Assembly (NCBI GenBank): GCA_023957375.1 | Contig: JAMLHB010000002.1 | Span: forward strand, 1,054,001 to 1,118,000 | DNA: 64,000 nt | Origin: Flavobacteriales bacterium | GTDB lineage: Bacteria > Bacteroidota > Bacteroidia > Flavobacteriales_F > PHOS-HE28 | Reading direction: 5' to 3' | Shown: piece after piece, positions 8,348 through 15,812 of the stretch | Numbering within the stretch: the stretch's first letter is position 1 | Layout: each line of letters starts with the position of its first letter | The notes under the pieces: generated by a model | Seen by the model: the letters and a program-made list of their open reading frames with translations, nothing else | Told to the model about the DNA's origin: nothing | Database searches by the model: none | Program-made: the position numbers and the translations under genes

Positions 8348-10237
8348 TTAGCGGCCAAGGTAAACCATCAAAACACTGATGTCCGCGGGTGAAATGCCGC
8401 TGATCCGTGCGGCTTGGCCCAAAGTTCGGGGTTGAACTTCGCGAAGCTTTTGACGTGCCTCGGTGGAGAGTGAGTTGAGTTGGGCGTAGGGTAGATCAGC
8501 GGGCAAGGGTACATTTTCCAGATGGGAGACACGCTGGACCATGTCGCGCTCTTTTTGGATATAGCCTTCATATTTGAGTTGAACTTCCACCTGTTCACAG
8601 ACCTCCTCCTTGAGGTGATCAAAGCCAGCTGCCATTTTCGCCACAGGAGGCGAAAGGGTTTCAATATCGGTGTAGTTGAGCTGGGGGCGAAGGAGGAGGG
8701 TGTTCAGTTTTACGCGCTGACGGATGGCTTCTGTTCCACGTGGAACAATCACCGGATTTACGACTTCCGGCGCAGCACCCTCCGTACGGATCAGTTTTGA
8801 TAAGGCCTTGATGTGAAGGGCTTTGCGCTCTAAGCGTAACATGCGCTGGTTGCTGGCCAGCCCAATGGCGTGCGATAGAGGGGTGAGCCGCTGATCCGCA
8901 TTGTCTTGCCTTAAAAGGATGCGGAATTCCGCCCGGCTGGTGAACATGCGGTAGGGTTCCTCCGTGCCCTTGGTGATCAGGTCGTCGATCAATACACCGA
9001 TGTAGGCTTGGTCCCGGGCAAGCACGAACGGCTCCTTTTCCACCAGTTTCAGGTGGGCGTTGATGCCCGCCATCAGACCTTGACAAGCTGCCTCTTCGTA
9101 GCCGGTGGTGCCATTGATCTGCCCGGCAAAGTAGAGGCCGTCCACCAACTTGGTCTCCAGGGTGTGGCGCACCTGCGTAGGGGGGAAATAATCATACTCC
9201 ACGGCATAGCCCGGCCGGAAGATGCGCGCATTGGCAAAACCCGGCAGCTTGCGAAGTGCGGCGACCTGCACCTCTTCGGGCAGGCTGGTGCTGAAACCGT
9301 TGATGTAGGTTTCCACGGTGTTCCAGCCCTCGGGCTCCACAAAAATTTGGTGGCTGTCCTTGTCGGCGAAGCGGTTGATCTTGTCCTCAATGCTGGGGCA
9401 GTAGCGCGGGCCCTGCCCTTGGATTCGCCCACTGAACATCGGGCTGCGGTCGAATCCGGTACGCAGGATATCGTGCACTTCTTCACTGGTGTATGTGATC
9501 CAGCAGCTCAGTTGTTTGGTGGTAGGTCGAGTTACGTCCGAGTAGCTGAATTTAGCCGGATGCTCATCCCCCTTCTGTTCCTCCAACACGGAGTAGTCGA
9601 TGCTGCGACCATCCACCCTGGGGGGTGTGCCGGTCTTCATTCGGCCCGAGGTAAAGCCCAGTTCAGTGAGTTGCCCGGTGATGCCATGGGCGGCTTTTTC
9701 ACCGGCCCTGCCGCCGCCGAATTGATTCTCTCCGATGTGCATCACCGCACTCAGGAAGGTGCCGTTCGTGAGGATCACCGCCCTGCAATGGATGATGCCC
9801 CCTAAACCAGTGCGCACCCCACTGATGCATGCTTTACCATTGCTGTCGGTCCGTACTTCAATGCCGGTGACCGTGTCTTGCCGAAAGTGGACATTCGGGA
9901 TGCCCTCCAGTTTTTCGCGCCAGGTTTGGGCGAAAAGGTTGCGGTCATTCTGGCTTCGCGGGCTCCACATGGCTGGTCCTTTGCTCTTGTTCAGCATTCG
10001 GAACTGCACCGTACTGAGGTCGCTAACAATGCCCGACCAACCACCTAAAGCATCGATTTCCCGCACAATCTGGCCCTTCCCCACACCACCCATGGCCGGG
10101 TTGCAGCTCATCTGTGCGATCACGCCCATGTTCATGGTGATCAACAGGACGGAACTGCCCATGTCGGCCGCGGCGGCCGCAGCTTCACAACCGGCATGGC
10201 CACCACCCACCACCACAATGTCAACTTCCTCCTTCAT
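8348..10237 (-). CDS. mnmG: tRNA uridine-5-carboxymethylaminomethyl(34) synthesis enzyme MnmG
   Basis: With MnmE, this 629-residue FAD protein builds the cmnm5 modification on wobble uridine 34 of several tRNAs. The FAD-binding motif VDIVVVGGGHAGCEAA lies at residues 5-20. The GidA signatures follow: NPAMGGVGKGQIVREIDALGG near 50-70 and KTGTPPRVDGRSIDYS near 205. The C-terminal helical domain that contacts tRNA and MnmE ends in TLGQAARISGISPADISVLMVYLGR. Length and N-terminus match the family. A parS-like site sits 7 bases upstream of the ATG and another lies in the coding sequence. In many bacteria this gene (gidA) lies close to oriC. Confidence 0.97.
   Translation of the reverse strand: MKEEVDIVVVGGGHAGCEAAAAAADMGSSVLLITMNMGVIAQMSCNPAMGGVGKGQIVREIDALGGWSGIVSDLSTVQFRMLNKSKGPAMWSPRSQNDRNLFAQTWREKLEGIPNVHFRQDTVTGIEVRTDSNGKACISGVRTGLGGIIHCRAVILTNGTFLSAVMHIGENQFGGGRAGEKAAHGITGQLTELGFTSGRMKTGTPPRVDGRSIDYSVLEEQKGDEHPAKFSYSDVTRPTTKQLSCWITYTSEEVHDILRTGFDRSPMFSGRIQGQGPRYCPSIEDKINRFADKDSHQIFVEPEGWNTVETYINGFSTSLPEEVQVAALRKLPGFANARIFRPGYAVEYDYFPPTQVRHTLETKLVDGLYFAGQINGTTGYEEAACQGLMAGINAHLKLVEKEPFVLARDQAYIGVLIDDLITKGTEEPYRMFTSRAEFRILLRQDNADQRLTPLSHAIGLASNQRMLRLERKALHIKALSKLIRTEGAAPEVVNPVIVPRGTEAIRQRVKLNTLLLRPQLNYTDIETLSPPVAKMAAGFDHLKEEVCEQVEVQLKYEGYIQKERDMVQRVSHLENVPLPADLPYAQLNSLSTEARQKLREVQPRTLGQAARISGISPADISVLMVYLGR
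8732..8747. promoter_or_regulatory. parS-like centromere site (site 2, perfect palindrome, inside mnmG)
   Basis: TGTTCCACGTGGAACA is a perfect 16-bp palindrome. It lies within mnmG, where the reading frame uses it to encode Val-Pro-Arg-Gly-Thr. A form like this is recognised by chromosomal ParB proteins in several phyla. Confidence 0.88.
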
Positions 10238-10243
10238 GACGTG

Positions 10244-10259
10244 TGTTTCACGTGGAACA
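10244..10259. promoter_or_regulatory. parS-like centromere site (site 3, in the mnmG 5' leader)
   Basis: TGTTTCACGTGGAACA read on the other strand is TGTTCCACGTGAAACA, which fits the Bacillus-type consensus TGTTNCACGTGAAACA completely. It ends seven bases upstream of the mnmG start codon, so ParB bound here could also affect mnmG expression. Confidence 0.88.
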
Positions 10260-10447
10260 ATCTGGCTATCCTGTTGATAATGAGATGGATGCCTGGCTTG
10301 TTCGTAAACTCTGCCACCATGGTCGAAAATGGAAGACCATTGGCGATTGGAACCCACAAAGTTAAGCTGGGAATGAATTGGCTTGGAGATGTTCGCAGGG
10401 CAATCGGGTCTGGCGCGTCCTGCGGGTATGGCATCCACCCAAATTCC

Positions 10448-10479
10448 AACCACGGATTCACACAGATCCACACAGATGG
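10448..10479 (-). repeat. Internal inverted repeat, left copy (mnmG-side element)
   Basis: The sequence begins AACCACGGATTCACACAGAT. Its reverse complement matches the copy at 10659-10690 with few differences, so the pair could fold into a long hairpin. The same motif occurs at 37026-37055 and 37115-37144. Confidence 0.65.
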
Positions 10480-10658
10480 GTTGTCCTACTGTGGGTTTGA
10501 CAATGAAAAGGTCCGCCCAATGGTAGTGCGTGCAGGAGTGTGAGGACGAAACCTGCATCCCCTGCACCTTTGCACGCTTTGACCCCCACACATACCGTAA
10601 TGGGAAACGCAAGAACTTCACCGCCGCCCGCACACGTTCAGCCGCAAACAGCCTTCAT

Positions 10659-10690
10659 CATCCGTGTAGGTCCGTGTGAATCCGTGGTTT
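10659..10690 (+). repeat. Internal inverted repeat, right copy (mnmG-side element)
   Basis: The sequence ends in GTGTGAATCCGTGGTTT and pairs with 10448-10479. Confidence 0.65.
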
Positions 10691-11074
10691 GTTAAAGACC
10701 TGCATGTGCCGTCAGGCGCAGACGCCAGACCCGGTTGCCATGACGTGTTCAGGGCTTGTTCTTCGGCCTATGGCTTAGGAAAGGTGGTGCAAAGGATCCG
10801 TGAGTTGCCTGTCGGGAAGCAGGTCTTCGCGAGGCATGGCCCAACAAATGGGGCAAGGCGATAGAAGCCAGGGGCCCCGTGGACCCGGTGAATTGTTTCC
10901 TGAACTGAGGAAAACATTGCCCAGACCCGTCCGGAAATCCACAACCGGCACCCGCGAATGCGTGCCAAGGTGTTAAGGTCCGTTATTTGCTTCCCCAAGA
11001 GCCGTGAACCGGGTACGTGCCACAATGGACCATTGGGCAGCATAAAACACTGCATTAACTCACGAAAGGAAATA

Positions 11075-11431
11075 ATGACCGTGCTATTGATAGACGATGA
11101 GCCGGAGATATGCTTTCTGATGAAGAACATGCTGAAGCGGAAGGGCATCATCTGCGATTTGGCCCATTCGCTTGCCCAAGGGCGTGAACGGTTGGGGAAG
11201 GGATCGTACAGCGCGGTGTTCTTGGACATCCACCTGCCGGACGGCAAAGGCTACCAATTGATCGGAGAGATACGACAACGCCAACCCGGCGCCCAAGTGA
11301 TCGCCATCAGTGCCGTGGATGCCGAAAAGGAAAATGCCGCAGGCAGGGGAGCGGACCTGTTCATTGCGAAGCCCTTTGACAAGAGCAGTATCTTAGGCGG
11401 TCTTCAGTCCCTCGGTATCACCACCGACTGA
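11075..11431 (+). CDS. Stand-alone response-regulator receiver protein
   Basis: The 118-residue protein is a single receiver domain: acidic pocket LLIDDEPE (residues 4-11), phosphoacceptor aspartate at 51 in FLDIHLPDG, Ser/Ala switch in IAISAVDA and conserved lysine at 99 in IAKPFDK. There is no output domain, so it works as a phosphotransfer intermediate or by protein-protein contact. The start has an AAAGGA ribosome-binding sequence a few bases upstream. It is followed after 15 bases by an NtrC-type regulator and then by a histidine kinase, suggesting one signalling unit. Confidence 0.9.
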   Translation: MTVLLIDDEPEICFLMKNMLKRKGIICDLAHSLAQGRERLGKGSYSAVFLDIHLPDGKGYQLIGEIRQRQPGAQVIAISAVDAEKENAAGRGADLFIAKPFDKSSILGGLQSLGITTD

Positions 11432-11446
11432 CCAAGAAGCCACCGC

Positions 11447-12835
11447 ATGCCAGCACCCCACCTGCTCGTAATAGACGATGACGCCGACATCTGCACCCTG
11501 CTCTCCAGGTTCTTGGAAAAGCAAGGGTACCAAGTGGACACGGCCCTGCGCGGATCCACCGCCAAGGACCTCCTGAAAAGGAACCACTATGAGTTGGTGC
11601 TTTGCGACCATCGCCTGCCCGATACCGACAGTGAGGAGATGCTCCTGCACATCAAATCGGTTTCCCGGGATACGGCGGTGATCATCATCACCGGTTATTC
11701 GGATGTTCGCACGGCCGTGAACCTGATGCGCAAAGGGGCTTATGACTACGTAGGCAAACCATTGTATCCGGACGAGATCTTGATGCGGATCAAGGAGGCG
11801 CTCAACAAGGCCGTCCCCGCCGCACCCGCCGCAGCTGGGCGCAAACAGCCTGCGGAGGGTGTGCCAACCGCGGAGTATGTGCAGGGCACCGGCCCGCAGG
11901 CCGAATTGCTCGCCGGGCACATCGCCTTGGTGGCCCCAACGGACATGACCGTGCTGATCACTGGGGAAACAGGCACCGGGAAGGAATACGTGGCCCGCGA
12001 GCTGCACCGGCAAAGCGGCCGGGCGGGCAAGGTGTTCATAGCCGTGGATTGCGGTGCACTTCCGAAGGAACTGGCCGGCAGCGAGCTGTTCGGGCATGTA
12101 AAAGGGGCCTTCACCGGTGCCTTGGGAGATAAGCGCGGAAGCTTTGAGCAGGCCAATGGAGGCACCTTGTTCCTGGATGAGATCGGCAACGTCACGTACG
12201 AGAACCAGGTGAAGCTGTTGCGCGTGCTGCAGGAGCGGCGCATCAAGCGGGTGGGCGATGAGAAAGACATCGAGGTAGACGTGCGCGTGCTGGCGGCCAC
12301 CAACGAAAACCTGCACGTGGCCGTGTCCGAAGGACGCTTCCGCGAAGACCTGCTGCACCGGATCAACGAGTTTACCTTGGACCTGCTGCCCCTGCGCGAA
12401 CGGCCCAAGGACATCATGGTGTTCGCCCACCACTTCCTGAAAAAAGCAAATCAGCAGTTAAGCCGCCATGTGGAAGGATTTGACGCTGCCGTGGAGGCGC
12501 GGCTGATGGTCCATGCCTGGCCGGGCAACTTGCGCGAACTGGGCAATGTGGTGAAGCGCGCAGTACTGCTTACCCCGGGTGGAACCGTTCAACTAAATGC
12601 ACTGCCTGCCGAGGTGATCGCGGGTGCACCGGCCCCTTCCGGCATTCAGCAGGGCATGCTTGCGGAAATCCAGACCGAGGAAGGATTGCGGGGCGTTTCC
12701 CACACAGCGGAAAAGCAAGCGATCTTGAAAGCGTTGGAACGCAATGGGTTCAATAAATCCCGTACGGCCGAAATGCTCAACATCGACCGCAAAACGCTGT
12801 ACAACAAGCTGAAATCCTTCGGGATCGAGATTTGA
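11447..12835 (+). CDS. Sigma-54-dependent NtrC-family response regulator
   Basis: The 462-residue protein has three domains in order. First is a receiver (residues 1-120, phosphoacceptor aspartate at 54 in LVLCDHRLPD, lysine in VGKPLYP). Second is an AAA+ sigma-54 activation domain (about 140-380) with Walker A GETGTGKE near 172, the sigma-54-contacting loop GAFTGA near 220, Walker B GTLFLDEIG and the arginine-finger region. Last is a Fis-type helix-turn-helix (NKSRTAEMLNIDRKTLYNKL). It should remodel sigma-54 polymerase at -24/-12 promoters when phosphorylated. Its kinase is probably the protein encoded from 13013. Confidence 0.95.
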   Translation: MPAPHLLVIDDDADICTLLSRFLEKQGYQVDTALRGSTAKDLLKRNHYELVLCDHRLPDTDSEEMLLHIKSVSRDTAVIIITGYSDVRTAVNLMRKGAYDYVGKPLYPDEILMRIKEALNKAVPAAPAAAGRKQPAEGVPTAEYVQGTGPQAELLAGHIALVAPTDMTVLITGETGTGKEYVARELHRQSGRAGKVFIAVDCGALPKELAGSELFGHVKGAFTGALGDKRGSFEQANGGTLFLDEIGNVTYENQVKLLRVLQERRIKRVGDEKDIEVDVRVLAATNENLHVAVSEGRFREDLLHRINEFTLDLLPLRERPKDIMVFAHHFLKKANQQLSRHVEGFDAAVEARLMVHAWPGNLRELGNVVKRAVLLTPGGTVQLNALPAEVIAGAPAPSGIQQGMLAEIQTEEGLRGVSHTAEKQAILKALERNGFNKSRTAEMLNIDRKTLYNKLKSFGIEI

Positions 12836-13012
12836 CGAGGATGGGAAGCGGGGCATTGGGGGCCAATGGCCATGCAGGCATGCGGGATGGGATATGGCGG
12901 TGTGCTCCATCCCATTCCATCCCGTCTCCTTCCTCCCCCCTGCCGCCCACCCCCCCTACAATGCTCTTTTCCGGCGACCCGCCACCGGTATGCGTGAAAG
13001 TCGCCTTGGCGG

Positions 13013-14797
13013 TTGTTCCCCATGTTCCGTACCGGTGAGCAACTGACCCAGGGTGGCCGGGAGCGGCGGATGCTGCGTGCGCTCTATGCATTTACGCTGG
13101 CCCTGTTGATCCTGTTCCTGTTGGCCACCATCGCCACCTTCAACAGGTATACGGTCGCCAACAAGACCATCCGCGACAGCAATGCCATGCTCAATGCGCT
13201 GGAGGCCATGGTTTCCGGCCTGAAGGACGCCCAGATCGGCGTGCAGGGCTATATGCTCACCCACGACACCGTCTTGGCAAGGCCCTTTCGCTTGGCGCAG
13301 CCTGCCGTGGAGGCCAGTATGCGCCAGTTGGATTCGCTTCAGCACACCGGCACCACCACCAAGGACCTGTCACATATCCAGGACCTGTCGCGGCAGATGC
13401 TGAAGATGATCCAGGACCAGTTTCTTTCGGAGCGCGGCTCCCTGCCGGGGTTGCAAGGAAGCGAGGAGGACCGCGTCCACCGATCGCAGGAGCTGATGGA
13501 GCGGATCAGGGTCGAACACGCCGGGCTTGTGTTGGCGGTGGAATCCATGAGGGACCGGAACTTGACCATGGAGCGTAGCCTGCAACCGGATACCCCGTTG
13601 ATGCTGCTCATCTTCTCCGTGATGGCCATCCTGGCCACGGCCCTGCTGTTCTGGCGGCTCTTTCGCGCCTTGGCCAAGGCGGAGGGGGCCGAGGCCGAGA
13701 TCCAGCGGAAAGTGGACCAGCTCAACCGGGAAATGCGCACCCGCGAATTTGCCGAACGCTCGCTCAAACGGGTGCTGGACAGCTCGCCCAGTGCCATCAT
13801 GGCTTTCCGCAGTATCCGCGATGCCAACGGTGAAGTGGTGGATTTTGAGTGGCTCCTGGCCAACCGGGAAAGTGAGCGGGTCTATTCACGCACGCACGAG
13901 CCCATGATCGGCAAGCGCCTCTTGCGGGAGCTGCCGGAGATGGCTGAAGATGGACTTTACGACGCCTTTCTGGAAGTGGTGGAGACCGGGACGCCCTTTG
14001 AAAACACCCGCCAATCAGCACTGCGCCAAGGAGCATGGGTGCACCTGCACGCCCTGCGCCTGTTGGACGGGTTTGTGGTTACCATCACCGACGTGTCGGA
14101 GGCGCGAAGAGCACAGGACCTGTTGGCCGAGGCCGACCGCTTGGCCATCACCGGTGGTATCGCACGCACCATCGCCCATGAGGTGCGGAACCCCCTCACC
14201 AACCTGCGCATGGCTCTGGAGCAGCTGACCGAGGAACTGCCCGGGGAAGTACGGGATGAGACCACGCCGTTCACCGACATTCTGCGCAGGAACATCCTGC
14301 GCATCAGCAAGCTGATCTCCGACCTGCTGGAATCCTCACGGCCGCACGAATTGGACCGGCAGCCTTGCAACATGGCCGACCTGCTGGAAGCGGCCGTAGC
14401 ATCCGTCCAGGACCGGTTGGACCTGCAGCACATGAGGGCCAGGGTGGAGGTGGACCCTGCACTGCCCCGCATCATGGCCGACCCCGACTTGCTGGGCGTG
14501 GCCCTCACCAACTTGTGCGTCAACGCCATAGAAGCCATGGAGGAAGGCAAGGGGCAGCTCTTGCTCAAAGCATGGTTGCAGCGGGGCCGCGTGCATGCCA
14601 GCATTACCGACAACGGCAAGGGCATTCCCGAAGAGAATATCCAACGCTTGTTCCAAGCCTTCTATTCGGGCCACAGCGGCGGCATGGGGCTGGGGCTCAC
14701 CAGCGCGCGCACCATCCTCAATGCACACGGCGTGCACATGAATGTGGAAAGCACCGTGGGCGAGGGCACCACCTTCACGCTCACCTTCCCCGGATAG
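13013..14797 (+). CDS. Membrane PAS sensor histidine kinase
   Basis: This 594-residue kinase has a transmembrane helix at about 22-42 (FTLALLILFLLATIATF), an extracytoplasmic helical sensor of CHASE3 type up to about 185, and a second helix LMLLIFSVMAILATALLFW. A coiled segment, a PAS domain (about 250-360) and the transmitter follow. The phosphoacceptor histidine is in GIARTIAHEVRNPLTNLRMA (about 386). The ATPase domain shows the N box NLCVNAIEAMEEG, G1 DNGKGIP and G2 GMGLGLTSARTI. It likely phosphorylates the adjacent NtrC-type regulator. A second in-frame ATG three codons on is an equally possible start. Confidence 0.92.
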   Translation: MFPMFRTGEQLTQGGRERRMLRALYAFTLALLILFLLATIATFNRYTVANKTIRDSNAMLNALEAMVSGLKDAQIGVQGYMLTHDTVLARPFRLAQPAVEASMRQLDSLQHTGTTTKDLSHIQDLSRQMLKMIQDQFLSERGSLPGLQGSEEDRVHRSQELMERIRVEHAGLVLAVESMRDRNLTMERSLQPDTPLMLLIFSVMAILATALLFWRLFRALAKAEGAEAEIQRKVDQLNREMRTREFAERSLKRVLDSSPSAIMAFRSIRDANGEVVDFEWLLANRESERVYSRTHEPMIGKRLLRELPEMAEDGLYDAFLEVVETGTPFENTRQSALRQGAWVHLHALRLLDGFVVTITDVSEARRAQDLLAEADRLAITGGIARTIAHEVRNPLTNLRMALEQLTEELPGEVRDETTPFTDILRRNILRISKLISDLLESSRPHELDRQPCNMADLLEAAVASVQDRLDLQHMRARVEVDPALPRIMADPDLLGVALTNLCVNAIEAMEEGKGQLLLKAWLQRGRVHASITDNGKGIPEENIQRLFQAFYSGHSGGMGLGLTSARTILNAHGVHMNVESTVGEGTTFTLTFPG

Positions 14798-14810
14798 AAC
14801 GGCTGGTAGC

Positions 14811-14818
14811 GATCTTTG
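14811..14818 (+). promoter_or_regulatory. TAnnTTTG-like promoter element of the sua5 gene
   Basis: GATCTTTG matches the Bacteroidota -7 consensus in all but the first base and ends four bases before the ATG at 14823, the near-leaderless arrangement seen at rpiB and yicC. Confidence 0.45.
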
Positions 14819-14822
14819 CAAC

Positions 14823-15812
14823 ATGCCCATTGGCAGCAATACGAAGCAGGCAGCGGAGCTGCTGGGGCAAGGAGACTTGGTGGCCATCCCCACCGAGACC
14901 GTGTACGGCTTGGCTGCGAACGCCTACAACCCGGAGGCGGTGCTGAAGATCTTCCAAGCCAAGCAAAGGCCTGCATTCGACCCGCTGATCGTGCATGTGC
15001 ACGGCCCGGAACAAGCCATGGAAGTGGCCGACCTGCGGGGTTTGGGCGAGGACATGCGTCGGCAGGCCGAAGCCTTGATGGCCCGGTTCTGGCCCGGCCC
15101 CCTCACCCTGGTGCTGCCCAAGGCCAAACACGTGCCCGACCTGGTGACCAGCGGGTTGGACACCGTGGCCGTGCGCACACCGGCGCATCCAATGACCTTG
15201 GCCTTGCTGCGCTCCTTGGAATTTCCCTTGGCCGCGCCCAGCGCCAATCCCTTCGGCTACATCAGCCCCACCACCGCGCAGCATGTGGCCGACCAGCTCG
15301 GTGGCAAGGTGCCCTACATCCTCGACGGCGGCCCCTGCACTGTGGGCGTGGAAAGCACCATCATTGGTTGGGATGCGCAATTGCGGCACTGGGTGCTCTA
15401 CCGCCCGGGCGGCCTGCCCGTGGAGGAGGTCGAAGCGGTGATCGGCACGGTGGGCCGCGCCTCGCGAAGCGTGCTGCCCGCATCGCCCGGCATGCTGGAA
15501 AGCCACTATGCACCGCGCAAACCGGTGCATATCGGCAATATTGCGGAGCTGATGCTGGAGCATGCCGGCAAGCGCATCGGTGCGATCACCTTCCGCAACA
15601 GGTATGCGGTACATGCCCTGGAAGTGCTGTCCCCGCAGGGGGACTTGGCCGAGGCCGCCCGCCATCTCTTTGCCGCCCTGCGCCGATTGGATGCCGGTGC
15701 TGCCGAGTTGATCGTGGCGGAGATTTTCCCGCAAGAAGGGCTTGGTGCGGCCATCAATGACCGGTTAAAGCGCGCAGCAGCACGGCGCGATCCCAGGGCT
15801 ATCGCGTCTTAA
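14823..15812 (+). CDS. sua5: L-threonylcarbamoyladenylate synthase (Sua5 type), C-terminus altered by IS insertion
   Basis: The protein makes threonylcarbamoyl-AMP from threonine, bicarbonate and ATP, the first step of t6A37 tRNA modification. The YrdC core (residues 10-200) shows VAIPTETVYGLAANAY, the KQRPAFDPLIVHV segment, LAAPSANPFGYISPT and the DGGPCTVGVESTII loop. The C-terminal Sua5 domain (about 230-325) makes this the long Sua5 form rather than the short TsaC form. The last five residues (RAIAS) and the stop codon are supplied by the left end of the insertion sequence. Removing the IS and one target copy restores a frame ending in Arg-Arg-Asp-Pro-stop, so the enzyme should be essentially intact. 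Confidence 0.93.
   Translation: MPIGSNTKQAAELLGQGDLVAIPTETVYGLAANAYNPEAVLKIFQAKQRPAFDPLIVHVHGPEQAMEVADLRGLGEDMRRQAEALMARFWPGPLTLVLPKAKHVPDLVTSGLDTVAVRTPAHPMTLALLRSLEFPLAAPSANPFGYISPTTAQHVADQLGGKVPYILDGGPCTVGVESTIIGWDAQLRHWVLYRPGGLPVEEVEAVIGTVGRASRSVLPASPGMLESHYAPRKPVHIGNIAELMLEHAGKRIGAITFRNRYAVHALEVLSPQGDLAEAARHLFAALRRLDAGAAELIVAEIFPQEGLGAAINDRLKRAAARRDPRAIAS
15784..15793. repeat. Target-site duplication, left copy
   Basis: GGCGCGATCC immediately precedes the insertion sequence and is repeated exactly at 17010-17019. Confidence 0.9.

Larger units (their letters stand above)
10396..10742. mobile_element. Decayed MITE-like element related to the 36971-37195 element
   Basis: The two ends are inverted copies of each other: CAGGGCAATCGGGTCTGGCG at 10396-10415 and its complement with two mismatches at 10723-10742. 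The tip CAGGGC-ATCG resembles the tips of the IS at 15794. Inside are two inverted copies of the repeat also found inside the 36971-37195 element. No open frame survives and no clean target duplication is visible, so this would be an old, non-autonomous insertion. Confidence 0.5.
10238..11074. other. Long intergenic region between mnmG and the receiver gene
   Basis: These 837 bases lie between two divergent genes and have no credible coding sequence. They contain parS-like site 3 at the mnmG end, then a decayed MITE-like element (10396-10742) with two inverted copies of an internal repeat. The last 330 bases hold nothing recognisable apart from a purine-rich AAAGGA just before the receiver gene's ATG at 11075. 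Confidence 0.55.

Noticed and set aside
12836-13012. Imperfect palindrome between the NtrC-type regulator and the kinase gene as a terminator
   Set aside because: A seven-base-pair GGGATGG/CCATCCC pairing exists but there is no following T-tract, and the two genes are probably cotranscribed.
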